A stretch of 64,000 nucleotides of DNA from Erythrobacter sp. SCSIO 43205. GTDB lineage: Bacteria > Pseudomonadota > Alphaproteobacteria > Sphingomonadales > Sphingomonadaceae. Both the position numbers and the translations under genes were made by a program. The stretch spans positions 2,728,001-2,792,000 of the forward strand of contig NZ_CP063202.1 of assembly GCF_019904235.1 (NCBI RefSeq). The letters run 5' to 3'. Shown here piece after piece: positions 1 to 8,647 of the stretch; position 1 is the first letter of the stretch; each line of letters starts with the position of its first letter. The notes under the pieces are model-generated. The model searched no databases, was not told where the DNA came from, and was given only the letters and a program-made list of their open reading frames with translations.

Positions 1-897
1 CGCACTCTAGAAGGCGATCTGTTCGTCGATTGCTCGGGTTTCCGTGGGCTTTTGATCGAACAAACGCTTGGAACAGGCTATGAGGATTGGACCCACTGGC
101 TCCCCTGCAACCGCGCGGTAGCCTTGCCGTGCCTGCGCGAAGATGGAAGCCCGCCCCCGCCCTTTACCAGAGCAACCGCGCACAGTGCTGGCTGGCAATG
201 GCAGGTCCCTTTGCAACACCGCAACGGCAATGGCCACGTCTATTGCAGCGCGTATATGGAAGATCAGGAAGCGCTTGATATTCTTCTGGGAAATATCGCC
301 GGCAAGCCTCAGGCAGACCCCAATTTTCTGCGCTTTGTGACCGGTCGCCGCAAAAAATTCTGGAATAAGAATGTGGTCGCCTTGGGGCTGGCTGCTGGCT
401 TTATGGAGCCGCTCGAATCAACCTCAATCCACCTCATCAACACCGGCATCGACAAGTTTTTGTCCTTGCTATCGCTTGAAGGGATCACACAGGCACAGCA
501 GGATACGTTCAACCGCCTGACAGGCCGGGAATATGCGCGCATCCGCGACTTCCTCATCCTTCACTACAACGCGACCCAGCGCACCGATTCAGACTTCTGG
601 AATTATGTGCGCACGATGGACGTGCCCGACACCCTCACCGAGAAGGTCGAGATTTTCAAAGCCAATGGGCAAATCTTCCGTGAGGAAGACGAGCTGTTCA
701 CCGACACATCCTGGGCTGCGGTGATGATGGGACAAGGCATCAAGATGGGCGGCCATAACCCGATGGCTGAATCGATCGACGGACCTGAAGCGCGCAAGGA
801 AATCGACGAGATGGAACGCTCCATCCGCTTCCTTGTCCAGCAAATGCCGGGGCATGGCGACTACCTGTCGCGCTATTGCCCAGCCGAAGCCGCTTGA
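1..897 (+). CDS. Flavin-dependent tryptophan halogenase family protein, 3' part
   Basis: The gene enters from outside the window, so the N-terminal FAD-binding glycine motif and the catalytic lysine cannot be seen. The visible 298 codons open with a DLFVDCSGFRGLLIE-type segment and then WLPCNRA, both typical of tryptophan 7-halogenase-like monooxygenases. A GWQWQVPL segment follows near codon 64 and corresponds to the W-x-W-x-IP signature of the family. The family uses FADH2, O2 and halide to halogenate tryptophan or other aromatic substrates. In sphingomonads such paralogues often sit near TonB-dependent receptors and their true substrate is unknown, so tryptophan should not be assumed. The reading frame is open from base 1 to a TGA at 895-897. 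Confidence 0.85.
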   Translation, partial: RTLEGDLFVDCSGFRGLLIEQTLGTGYEDWTHWLPCNRAVALPCLREDGSPPPPFTRATAHSAGWQWQVPLQHRNGNGHVYCSAYMEDQEALDILLGNIAGKPQADPNFLRFVTGRRKKFWNKNVVALGLAAGFMEPLESTSIHLINTGIDKFLSLLSLEGITQAQQDTFNRLTGREYARIRDFLILHYNATQRTDSDFWNYVRTMDVPDTLTEKVEIFKANGQIFREEDELFTDTSWAAVMMGQGIKMGGHNPMAESIDGPEARKEIDEMERSIRFLVQQMPGHGDYLSRYCPAEAA

Positions 898-989
898 GGT
901 TTCACCAGGCTTCTGGCGCGGTTGATAACGCTCCCATTTGACGGTCAATTGCGTCCAGAACGTTGGACTATTTTTACGCGGCGCAAAGC

Positions 990-1021
990 AAAAACGGGCG
1001 GAGACTTGCGCCCCCGCCCGT
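990..1021 (-). terminator. Rho-independent terminator of acnB
   Basis: Read on the minus strand, an ACGGGCGG arm at 1021-1014 pairs with CCGCCCGT at 1001-994, and a run of five T follows at 994-990. It lies 25 bases past the acnB stop and between convergent genes, so it fits acnB well. Confidence 0.75.
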
Positions 1022-1045
1022 CTTCAAAGCGCAGTGTTTTAGGGT

Positions 1046-3808
1046 TTAGAAGCCTTCGGTAGGCGGCGCGTAGCTCGTGAGGTTGATGCCTTCCACGGCT
1101 GCTGTGTATTCATCAATCGTTGGCGTGCGGCCAAGAATGGTTGAAAGCACCACGACCGGCGTCGAGGAAAGCAGGCTCTCGCCCTTTTTATCCGCGGCAT
1201 CTTCAACAACGCGGCCCTGGAACAGACGCGTCGAGGTTGCCATCACCGTGTCACCCTTCGCCGCCTTCTCCTGGTTACCCATGCACAGGTTACAGCCCGG
1301 ACGCTCAAGATAGAGCATATTTTCATACTCAGTGCGCGCCGCATTCTTCGGGTTCGTATCGTCAAACTCGAAACCGGCGTATTTGGTGAGCAGATCCCAA
1401 TCGCCCTCTGCTTTAAGCTCGTCGACGATGTTGTAGGTAGGCGGTGCCACCACGAGCGGCGCCTTGAACTCAACCTTGCCGTGTTGTTTTTCAAGGTTCT
1501 GGAGCATTTCAGAGAGGATTTTCATGTCCCCCTTGTGCACCATACATGACCCGATGAAGCCCAGATCGACCTTCTTCTCACCACCGTAATAAGAGATTGG
1601 ACGGATCGTATCATGGGTATAACGCTTTGAAATATCGTTATTGTTTACATCAGGATCGGCGATCATTGGCTCATTGATAACGTCAAGATCGACCACCACT
1701 TCCGCGACATATTTCGCGTTTGCGTCAGGGCGCAGCGCTGGCACTTCGCCGGACTTGATCTCAGCGATCCGCTTGTCAGCCTTTTCGATCAGGCCGGCAA
1801 GAACGCCTTTGTCATTGTCCATGCCTTTGTCGATCATGATTTGAATGCGCGACTTGGCGATCTCAAGCGATTCAATCAGCGTATCATCTTCCGAAATACA
1901 GATTGAGGCCTTGGCCTTCATCTCTGCGGTCCAGTCGGTGAAGGTGAAGGCCTGATCCGCCAGCAGCGTACCGATGTGCACTTCGATCACGCGGCCTTGG
2001 AAGACGTTGTCACCGAATTGCTTGAGCATTTGTGCCTGCGTTGCGTGAACCACATCGCGGAAATCCATGTGGTCTTTCAGCTTGCCTTTGAAGGTCACCT
2101 TCACGCTTTCAGGGATTGGCATGGTCGCCTCACCTGTTGCGAGCGCCAAAGCCACCGTGCCAGAGTCCGCACCAAAGGCGACGCCTTTCGACATACGCGT
2201 GTGGCTGTCGCCGCCGACGATGATCGCGCGGTCGTCGATTGTGATGTCGTTAAGAACCTTGTGGATCACGTCGGTCATCGGCGGATAATTGCCCTCCGGA
2301 TCGCGCGCAGTGATCAGGCCGAACTTGTTCATAAAGCTCATCAGACGCGGAATATTCGTCTGCGCCTTTTGATCCCAAACCGATGCTGTGTGACAGCCGG
2401 ACTGATATGCGCCGTCCACAGTGGGAGCGATGACGGTCGCCGCCATGGCTTCAAGTTCTTGGCTGGTCATAAGACCCGTGGTGTCCTGCGAACCGACAAT
2501 ATTCACGCCAACGCGAACGTCGGAACCGGCGTGGAGAACCTTGCCCGGCTCTGTGCCGATGGCATTGCGATTGAAGATTTTCTCAACCGCGGTGAGCCCT
2601 TGGCCCTCATGGCTGATTTCGCGATTAGCAGCGTAGGCAGATTTGAGCGGCAGGCCGAGCGTCATCTGCGCAAATGATTGAAGTTTCTTACCAAAGACCA
2701 CGGCGTAAGAACCGCCCGCCTTCATAAACTCTACCTTTTGCGCGGTGAAAGCGCTCGACACGTCGGCGAGCTCCTTGTCGCCTTCGTAAAGCTTCTTCTC
2801 ACGCGTGTTGATCGTCAGCACTTTGCCGGTTTCAACCGAGTAAGCCTGTTCAAGAATGGGATCGCCATAGCCATCCTTGACGACTTCGCCATTCTCGTCG
2901 GTCTTCTTGACCCAGTTTTTAAGGTCAAGGCCGATGCCGCCGGTCACGCCAACGGTGGTGAGGAAGATCGGCGAAATGCCATTGGTGCCTGCAACCACCG
3001 GAGCGATGTTGACGAAGGGCACATAAGGGCTCGCCTGCTTACCAGCCCACAGCGCGACGTTGTTGACGCCGGACATCCGCGAAGATCCGACGCCCATTGT
3101 GCCTTTTTCCGCGATCAGCATGACGCGCGCATCAGGATGCTTTTCCTTAAGCGCAGTAATCTCGGCCTGCGCTTCCGGTGAAATCATGCACTTGCCGTGA
3201 AGCTCACGGTCCGAACGCGAGTGCGCCTGGTTGCCGGGCGACAAGAGGTCGGTCGAAATATCGCCTTCGCCAGCGATGTAGGTGACGACTTTGATCTCTT
3301 CTTCAATGTCGGGAAGCTTGGTGAAGAACTCCGCCTTAGCGTAGCTTTCCAAGATGTCGCGAGCGACTGCGCTGCCGCTTTCGTAAGCTTTAGCAAGGCG
3401 CGCTGTGTCGGCGTCGTAAAGAAAAACTTGGGTCTTGAGCACTTCAGCAGCCTGCGCCGCGATGCCTGCGTCTTCGCCCAGCGCAAGATCGAGCAGCACC
3501 TCAACCGATGGTCCGCCTTTCATGTGCGAAAGAAGTTCGAACGCAAACTCTGGCGTGATCTCGGCAACGCTTACCTTGCCAAGGATGATTTCCTTCAGGA
3601 ACGCAGCTTTAACCCCCGCTGCACTCGTCGTACCGGGAAGCGTGTTGTAGATGAAGAATTTCAGAGCATCATCGCGGTTGGCATTGCCCGCATCCTGAAT
3701 AAGCGCGATGATCTCTGTGAGAAGCGCGCCATCGTCGATCGGCTTTGGCGAGAGGCCTTGCGTGTGGCGGTTTGCGATTTCGGCGAGGTAGTCGTCGTAT
3801 AGGCTCAT
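1046..3808 (-). CDS. acnB: Aconitate hydratase B (bifunctional 2-methylisocitrate dehydratase)
   Basis: This 920-residue protein is an AcnB-type aconitase that interconverts citrate and isocitrate through a [4Fe-4S] cluster in the cytosolic TCA cycle. It can also hydrate 2-methyl-cis-aconitate. The N-terminal HEAT-like domain (about residues 1-160) is followed by the swivel domain and the catalytic domains, which is the AcnB order. Near the C-terminus the cluster cysteines are seen in GFIGSCMVHKGD and PGCNLCMGNQ. The protein is somewhat longer than E. coli AcnB (about 865 residues). It appears monocistronic, with a terminator directly downstream and a 435-base gap upstream. No IRE-like or other regulatory element was identified. 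Confidence 0.97.
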   Translation of the reverse strand: MSLYDDYLAEIANRHTQGLSPKPIDDGALLTEIIALIQDAGNANRDDALKFFIYNTLPGTTSAAGVKAAFLKEIILGKVSVAEITPEFAFELLSHMKGGPSVEVLLDLALGEDAGIAAQAAEVLKTQVFLYDADTARLAKAYESGSAVARDILESYAKAEFFTKLPDIEEEIKVVTYIAGEGDISTDLLSPGNQAHSRSDRELHGKCMISPEAQAEITALKEKHPDARVMLIAEKGTMGVGSSRMSGVNNVALWAGKQASPYVPFVNIAPVVAGTNGISPIFLTTVGVTGGIGLDLKNWVKKTDENGEVVKDGYGDPILEQAYSVETGKVLTINTREKKLYEGDKELADVSSAFTAQKVEFMKAGGSYAVVFGKKLQSFAQMTLGLPLKSAYAANREISHEGQGLTAVEKIFNRNAIGTEPGKVLHAGSDVRVGVNIVGSQDTTGLMTSQELEAMAATVIAPTVDGAYQSGCHTASVWDQKAQTNIPRLMSFMNKFGLITARDPEGNYPPMTDVIHKVLNDITIDDRAIIVGGDSHTRMSKGVAFGADSGTVALALATGEATMPIPESVKVTFKGKLKDHMDFRDVVHATQAQMLKQFGDNVFQGRVIEVHIGTLLADQAFTFTDWTAEMKAKASICISEDDTLIESLEIAKSRIQIMIDKGMDNDKGVLAGLIEKADKRIAEIKSGEVPALRPDANAKYVAEVVVDLDVINEPMIADPDVNNNDISKRYTHDTIRPISYYGGEKKVDLGFIGSCMVHKGDMKILSEMLQNLEKQHGKVEFKAPLVVAPPTYNIVDELKAEGDWDLLTKYAGFEFDDTNPKNAARTEYENMLYLERPGCNLCMGNQEKAAKGDTVMATSTRLFQGRVVEDAADKKGESLLSSTPVVVLSTILGRTPTIDEYTAAVEGINLTSYAPPTEGF

Positions 3809-4243
3809 GTCAGATCCCAGATTTGCGTTGTGTCATCCCGTGCCTCGGCGCGCGTTGCATCCTTGCGCGCTCCATGCGCTGACGCGCGTATTAGAGACTT
3901 TCCCCGCGCGCAAGGGCAATATCCCTGCATAGTCTTGCGTATTTCCCCTCAGGCTCTCGCCAAAGTGATCCCGCCTCACCCTCTTCCGTTACGGCACGCT
4001 TACCCTCTGGGTCTTACGCAATCTTCTGCTCGCATGAGGATTAGCAATTAGTCGGACAATTGTCGCGAGGATAACGCGCCCGTGTGATCTGCAAGCAGGT
4101 CTGCGCAACGCATCGAATAATGCAACAGAGCAATTACTGGCGCATCAAATCTCGTGTTACAGCCCCTTCGATTGCAAGTTTTTAACATTGCTCGCTGGAA
4201 ATACGAAAACCCCTGAGCTATCTGCGACAAATCAGGGGGAATC
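3809..4243. other. 435-bp intergenic region with no recognised element
   Basis: This gap lies between the divergent acnB and the GGDEF-like gene, so it should hold both promoters. I see no convincing open frame, tRNA, repeat or strong hairpin. The last part before the GGDEF-like gene (around 4170-4230) is relatively AT-rich. A ribosome binding site, AGGGGGA, directly precedes the next gene. Confidence 0.5.
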
Positions 4244-5443
4244 ATGCAGATAGTCGCTGCTCTGGTGTGGCCGGCACTCGCTTTCGTTTTTGCCGTGGTT
4301 TTCGCAGGCCTTTGGCAGGCTGATCGTGCGCGCGCGCATTTGGCCGGTTTTGCCGCTGGTTTCTTCGCCCTCTTCCTTGCCATGTCAGTGCATATTGCGA
4401 TCCCGTCACTAAGCCCGGTGATCTCGATCCCGCCGCTTCATGGATTGGCTTGCCTGAGTGTGATCGCCATTGTCTGGGGCGCAGCAAAGCGATTGGGGCA
4501 AAAAATACCGCTCACCGCGATACTTACGCTCTCTGCTGTTTCGTGTGTCGCTCTTTTTTATGCCCTTCACTCATCGGAACACTCACTCGCCTTGCTCATA
4601 CAAAATGGCACCAGCGGTCTTTTGTTCGGGATTGGAGCGGTCATTTTGTGGACCACGCGTTCGACCGATTTGCTTGACCGGTTTTTGGTGACGACGATCA
4701 GCCTTCTGGCCGTCTTTAGCCTCTTCCGCCCGTTCGTAGTGCTGGCGCTTCACGTCGATTTGGCGCCCCTGATTGAAAGAGAACTCGAAGTCGCCGCGGT
4801 CAATGTCGTCATTATGACTTTGCTCACTGCAATGCTGGGAGGGGTTCTTGTTGCTATCGCGATCAAGGAAGCTCTTGATATTCGTCATAGCTCTGCCCGC
4901 ATTGATCCGATCTCAGGCTTTCTGGACCTTCGCACATTTGAGCAAAATGGCGGGCAGGCTTTGGCCAATGCGCAACGCCTGAATATGCCTGCAAGCGTGG
5001 CCATCGTTGAATTTGACCGTTTTGACAGCTTGCAAAACAATTGGGGGCACGACACGGTTGATCGGATCATGCGTGAGATTTGCGATCTGGTCCGGTCAAG
5101 CCAACGAGAAAGCGATATTATCGGACGTATTGGCGAACATCGGCTCGCAATTCTGTTTGTCGGTGTGGGCGCTCAATCAGCGCTATCGATCATCCAGCAC
5201 TTGCGCAAAGACATTGACCACAAATTGAACGATTGCATGAGAGGCGGCCTCAGATTCACGCTGTCAGCCTCGATTAGACAGAGCGAGCAACACAAGAATT
5301 TGCCTTCGCTTTTGTCAGCGACAATGCAACCTCTTGGCCCAAAGCAAAACCTGGGACCGGGCACCACATTCGTCAATGGCGTGCATATCCGCCCCTATCC
5401 CTTGGGAAAGCCCGGCGATGAAAACTTTATCGCTCTAGGCTAA
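4244..5443 (+). CDS. Membrane protein with degenerate GGDEF domain
   Basis: The 399-residue protein has a hydrophobic N-terminal half (about residues 1-205) with six or seven predicted membrane segments, followed by a GGDEF-like domain (about 225-385). The domain begins with DPISGFLDLRTFEQNG, where diguanylate cyclases have D-x-LT-G-L-x-NRR. It keeps the fold-typical FDRFDSLQNNWGHDTVD segment. The active-site loop reads IGEHR at residues 296-300 instead of GGDEF, so the metal- and GTP-binding acidic residues are largely lost. It is therefore more likely a c-di-GMP or GTP sensor, or a scaffold, than an active cyclase. That is inferred from the motif loss. The start is supported by AGGGGGA just upstream. 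It is a stand-alone gene. Confidence 0.75.
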   Translation: MQIVAALVWPALAFVFAVVFAGLWQADRARAHLAGFAAGFFALFLAMSVHIAIPSLSPVISIPPLHGLACLSVIAIVWGAAKRLGQKIPLTAILTLSAVSCVALFYALHSSEHSLALLIQNGTSGLLFGIGAVILWTTRSTDLLDRFLVTTISLLAVFSLFRPFVVLALHVDLAPLIERELEVAAVNVVIMTLLTAMLGGVLVAIAIKEALDIRHSSARIDPISGFLDLRTFEQNGGQALANAQRLNMPASVAIVEFDRFDSLQNNWGHDTVDRIMREICDLVRSSQRESDIIGRIGEHRLAILFVGVGAQSALSIIQHLRKDIDHKLNDCMRGGLRFTLSASIRQSEQHKNLPSLLSATMQPLGPKQNLGPGTTFVNGVHIRPYPLGKPGDENFIALG

Positions 5444-5448
5444 AAATC

Positions 5449-5468
5449 TGCCGCAGGCGACTGCGGCA
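5449..5468 (+). terminator. Possible hairpin terminator after the GGDEF-like gene
   Basis: A TGCCGCA / TGCGGCA stem with a six-base loop starts six bases after the stop codon. No T run follows, so intrinsic termination is uncertain. Confidence 0.35.
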
Positions 5469-5625
5469 AGATTGGGCCTATTTCGGTCGGGAATAACGCC
5501 AGATGCAACCATTGCGTGCATCAGTCGTACTTATTCATGGGGCAAGCAAAGATACTTAGTGGATGGGATGGTCCTTGAGTTTTCTCAAGCGCCAAAACAC
5601 GCTTTGGAGTGAGGATGCTTGCAAA

Positions 5626-6027
5626 ATGAAACGAGACACAATGGATCGCCATGGTGCGCCGCGACCTCGGACTATCGATCACAACACCATCAATCACACC
5701 GCCCGTCGCCTTTTTGAAGAACGGCAATTGCGAGCCGAGTATTTGCCACTGGGAGATCTGCTTGGCGAAGCGGCTTGGGATATTCTGCTCTTTTTGTTCT
5801 TTACTCAGGCACAAGGAAAAGGCGCAAAAGTCGACAGCTTGGCGATTGCATCGCGAATGCCTGTTTCACGAACCTTGCGTTGGCTTGAGCGGTTAGAACA
5901 AAAAGAAATGGTCTTTGCCTACCGCGACGAGGAGAACAGCGATGAGGTTTACCTGCGCCTTACCGCAAAAGGCCATTTGGCGATGTCGCGATACCTTGAA
6001 AAAATCGCCATGCGCGAATTGCGCTAA
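5626..6027 (+). CDS. Winged-helix (MarR-like) DNA-binding protein
   Basis: A small protein of about 133 residues whose central part (about 45-110) resembles a MarR/winged-helix domain: a helix with AAWDILLFLFF, the recognition-type segment VDSLAIASRMPVSRTLRWLERLEQKEMV, then a wing rich in acidic residues and LTAKGHLAMSRYL at the end. This pattern of helix-turn-helix followed by RLTAKG is typical of MarR-type regulators. The start at 5626 is chosen because GGAGTGAGG precedes it; an in-frame ATG at 5563 would add 21 residues. The closest neighbour is phoH, convergent with only three bases between the stops. Ligand and target are unknown. Confidence 0.7.
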   Translation: MKRDTMDRHGAPRPRTIDHNTINHTARRLFEERQLRAEYLPLGDLLGEAAWDILLFLFFTQAQGKGAKVDSLAIASRMPVSRTLRWLERLEQKEMVFAYRDEENSDEVYLRLTAKGHLAMSRYLEKIAMRELR

Positions 6028-6030
6028 GGA

Positions 6031-7110
6031 TCAGTTCATACCTTCATAGGCTTCAACGATGCGTCCCACGATGGGGTGGCGCACCACATCGCCTGCCCCA
6101 AAGCGGATCGTTCCGAAACCCTCGACCCCTTCGAGCTTTTCGACCGCATCGGCAAGCCCGCTCATCCGGTCGCCGCCGGGAATATCAACCTGACGCGGGT
6201 CGCCGCAAATGACCATGCGCGAATTTTGCCCGAAGCGGGTCAAAAACATCTTCATTTGCTCGCGTGTGGTATTTTGCGCCTCGTCCAGAATCACAAAAGC
6301 ATCTGCAAGCGTGCGGCCGCGCATGAAGGCAATCGGCGCAATTTCAATCTCACCGCTTTCGATGCGGCGCTCCACCTGCTCTGGCGGCATACAATCGTAT
6401 AGCGCGTCATAAAGCGGTCGCAGGTAAGGATCGACCTTGTCCTTCATATCGCCGGGGAGGAAGCCCAATTTCTCGCCCGCTTCCACCGCTGGCCGCGACA
6501 GGATAAGGCGCTGGACGCTTCCCGTCATCAACTGGCTCACCGCTTGCGCCACCGCAAGATAGGTTTTGCCCGTCCCGGCTGGACCAAGCGCGAAGATGAT
6601 GTCGTCACGCGCGAGACTGCGCATATAGGTGATCTGCGTCGCAGAACGCGGCACGATGGTCTTGCGCCGCGTACGGATCATGATCGGCGGCTCTTTTGTA
6701 TCGCCGCTGATAATGCCTTCCAAAGTGGGCTCGTTCGACATGGCAATCAGCGATTCAATTGCACCAGCGTCCAAATCCTGACCCATGGCGAGGCGATCAT
6801 ACATCGTCATTAGCGTATCGCGCGCCCGTGCCACGGCATCTTCGGTGCCCTCGATTAAAACCTGATCACCGCGCGCGTGAATATACACGTTCAGCCTGTT
6901 TTCCACCTGCACAAGATTGGCGTCAAACTGCCCGAAGAGCGCGCCCAATAATGATTGGTTCTCAAAGGAAAGTTCGGCCCGCGCTCGCCCATTTGCGTTT
7001 GGCGCTTGGTCCGAATTGATAGCGGCAGGCACAACGGATGGATCAATTGCACCGGCGGGTTTCGCTGTGGGTCTGCGTCCCATAGAGTCCTTTGCAGTTG
7101 GACCACTCAT
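6031..7110 (-). CDS. phoH: PhoH family ATPase
   Basis: This 359-residue PhoH-like protein has an N-terminal nucleic-acid-binding (KH-like) region at about residues 60-110 and a C-terminal P-loop ATPase domain. Walker A is GPAGTGKT at 176-183 and Walker B is VILDEAQN ending at 280. PhoH proteins are linked to RNA metabolism or RNA helicase activity. It lies about 100 bases downstream of miaB on the same strand, the usual alphaproteobacterial order. The ybeY gene that normally follows phoH is not present here, because a convergent regulator gene occupies that place. Confidence 0.95.
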   Translation of the reverse strand: MSGPTAKDSMGRRPTAKPAGAIDPSVVPAAINSDQAPNANGRARAELSFENQSLLGALFGQFDANLVQVENRLNVYIHARGDQVLIEGTEDAVARARDTLMTMYDRLAMGQDLDAGAIESLIAMSNEPTLEGIISGDTKEPPIMIRTRRKTIVPRSATQITYMRSLARDDIIFALGPAGTGKTYLAVAQAVSQLMTGSVQRLILSRPAVEAGEKLGFLPGDMKDKVDPYLRPLYDALYDCMPPEQVERRIESGEIEIAPIAFMRGRTLADAFVILDEAQNTTREQMKMFLTRFGQNSRMVICGDPRQVDIPGGDRMSGLADAVEKLEGVEGFGTIRFGAGDVVRHPIVGRIVEAYEGMN

Positions 7111-7208
7111 GGAAAAAAGCGGCCATTTCGAGTCGTCAAGGTAAGCCGCTTTTGACGCTTGGCAAGTTACAGCCCTAGCGCGAACTGGGGAAAGTAACGG
7201 GACTGTCT

Positions 7209-8531
7209 TTAAATCACGCCGCGAATTGCATTGGGACCAGCTTCAACCAATTTGACGCGGGCCAGATCACCGATCTGCGCATCCCCTTCAAACCAAACGC
7301 TTGTCAGCCATGGTGACTTGCCTAGCACTTGTCCGGGCAGCTTACCCTTGCGCTCAATTAGAACGGAGCAAGTCTTGCCCTCCAGCCCTTTGTTGAACGC
7401 AAGCTGGTCACGGTTCAGGCGAGCTTGCAAGCGTTGGAGGCGATCATCCATCACTTCGCGCGGGATCTGGTTATCCATGGTGGCAGCGGGCGTGCCGGGG
7501 CGCGGTGAGTATTTGAAGCTGAACGCCTGAGAATAACGCACTTCATCGACGAGGCTGAGCGTGTCCTCAAACTCTGCCTCAGTCTCACCGGGAAAACCGA
7601 CGATAAAATCACCCGACAGCGCAATATCAGGCCGCGCTTCGCGGAAGCGTTCGAGGAGCTTGAGATAACTCTGTGCCGTATGCGCACGATTCATCGCTTT
7701 AAGCACGCGGTCATTGCCCGACTGCACTGGCAAATGCAGATACGGCATGAGCTTTTCAACCTCGCCGTGCGCTGCGATAAGGTCGTCTTCCATGTCGTTG
7801 GGGTGACTGGTGGTGTAGCGGATACGCTCAACCCCATCGAGCTTTGCAAGCGCGCGGATCAATCCCGCTAGACCCACTTTGTGTCCCTTTGTGTCTTCGC
7901 CAGACCACGCATTGACGTTCTGCCCCAGCAGAGTGATTTCACGAGCGCCCGCTTCGATCAGCCTCTGAGCCTCGCCAATCAAATCATTGTAAGGTCGTGA
8001 AATCTCTGCGCCGCGAGTGTAAGGAACGACGCAGTAAGTGCAGAATTTATCGCAGCCCTCTTGGACCGTTAGAAACGCAGTCGGAGAACGTCGCTTGCGT
8101 TGTGGCAGCGCGCCAAACTTCGCGATTGCTGGCATATCGGTGTCAGTCGCGCGCTCCCCCTGCACCGCTTTGTCGAGCATATCGGGCAGGCGATGATAAG
8201 CTTGCGGGCCCACCACCATTGAGACAGCTGGCGCCCTCGCCATAATCTCTTCGCCCTCTGCCTGCGCCACGCAGCCCGCGACCGCGATCATCGGCGCTTT
8301 CTTCTGCGTCTTCCCCTTGGTGAGGCGGCCAATATCGGAATAAATCTTCTCCGCCGCCTTCTCGCGGATGTGACAGGTATTGAGCACCACAAGGTCCGCA
8401 TCCTCGCCCTCAGGCGCAGGCGACAGGCCTTTTTCGTCCAGAAGTTCGCCCATGCGCTCGCCATCATAGACGTTCATTTGGCAGCCAAAGGACTTGACCC
8501 TGTAGGTTTTGGGAGGATTTTGCGGTTTCAT
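7209..8531 (-). CDS. miaB: tRNA-2-methylthio-N6-dimethylallyladenosine synthase
   Basis: MiaB is a radical-SAM methylthiotransferase that adds the methylthio group to i6A37 of tRNAs reading UNN codons. The 440-residue sequence shows the three N-terminal cluster cysteines (Cys17 in SFGCQMN, Cys53 in NTCHIRE, Cys87 in AGCVAQ). The radical-SAM motif C-x3-C-x2-C is at Cys160, Cys164 and Cys167 (GCDKFCTYC). A C-terminal TRAM domain covers about residues 375-440. Length and motif order match the family. It is the first gene of a miaB-phoH pair, with a palindromic repeat upstream. Confidence 0.97.
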   Translation of the reverse strand: MKPQNPPKTYRVKSFGCQMNVYDGERMGELLDEKGLSPAPEGEDADLVVLNTCHIREKAAEKIYSDIGRLTKGKTQKKAPMIAVAGCVAQAEGEEIMARAPAVSMVVGPQAYHRLPDMLDKAVQGERATDTDMPAIAKFGALPQRKRRSPTAFLTVQEGCDKFCTYCVVPYTRGAEISRPYNDLIGEAQRLIEAGAREITLLGQNVNAWSGEDTKGHKVGLAGLIRALAKLDGVERIRYTTSHPNDMEDDLIAAHGEVEKLMPYLHLPVQSGNDRVLKAMNRAHTAQSYLKLLERFREARPDIALSGDFIVGFPGETEAEFEDTLSLVDEVRYSQAFSFKYSPRPGTPAATMDNQIPREVMDDRLQRLQARLNRDQLAFNKGLEGKTCSVLIERKGKLPGQVLGKSPWLTSVWFEGDAQIGDLARVKLVEAGPNAIRGVI

Positions 8532-8575
8532 GATGGCGCGCGCTTTAGCGGGATAGGCGTCTCATGCCAAGCAAT

Positions 8576-8647
8576 GTGATCTCCTGCGACGGCAGGAGCC
8601 CATCATCCACCAGAGGAGATGGCTTCCTGCTTTCGCAGGAAATCATG
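8576..8647. repeat. Palindromic dispersed repeat R1, copy a
   Basis: An imperfect inverted repeat of about 72 bases with outer arms of the GTGATCTCCTGCG / CGCAGGAAATCA type. Copies b (9654-9724) and c (18166-18236) share the arms and the inner CCATCTCC-like segment. This copy overlaps the last codon and stop of the lipase-family gene. Confidence 0.85.

Noticed and set aside
1976..2677. A 233-codon open frame opposite acnB
   Set aside because: It is antisense to a strongly conserved enzyme gene, its translation is low-complexity and rich in His and Arg, and it has no family features.
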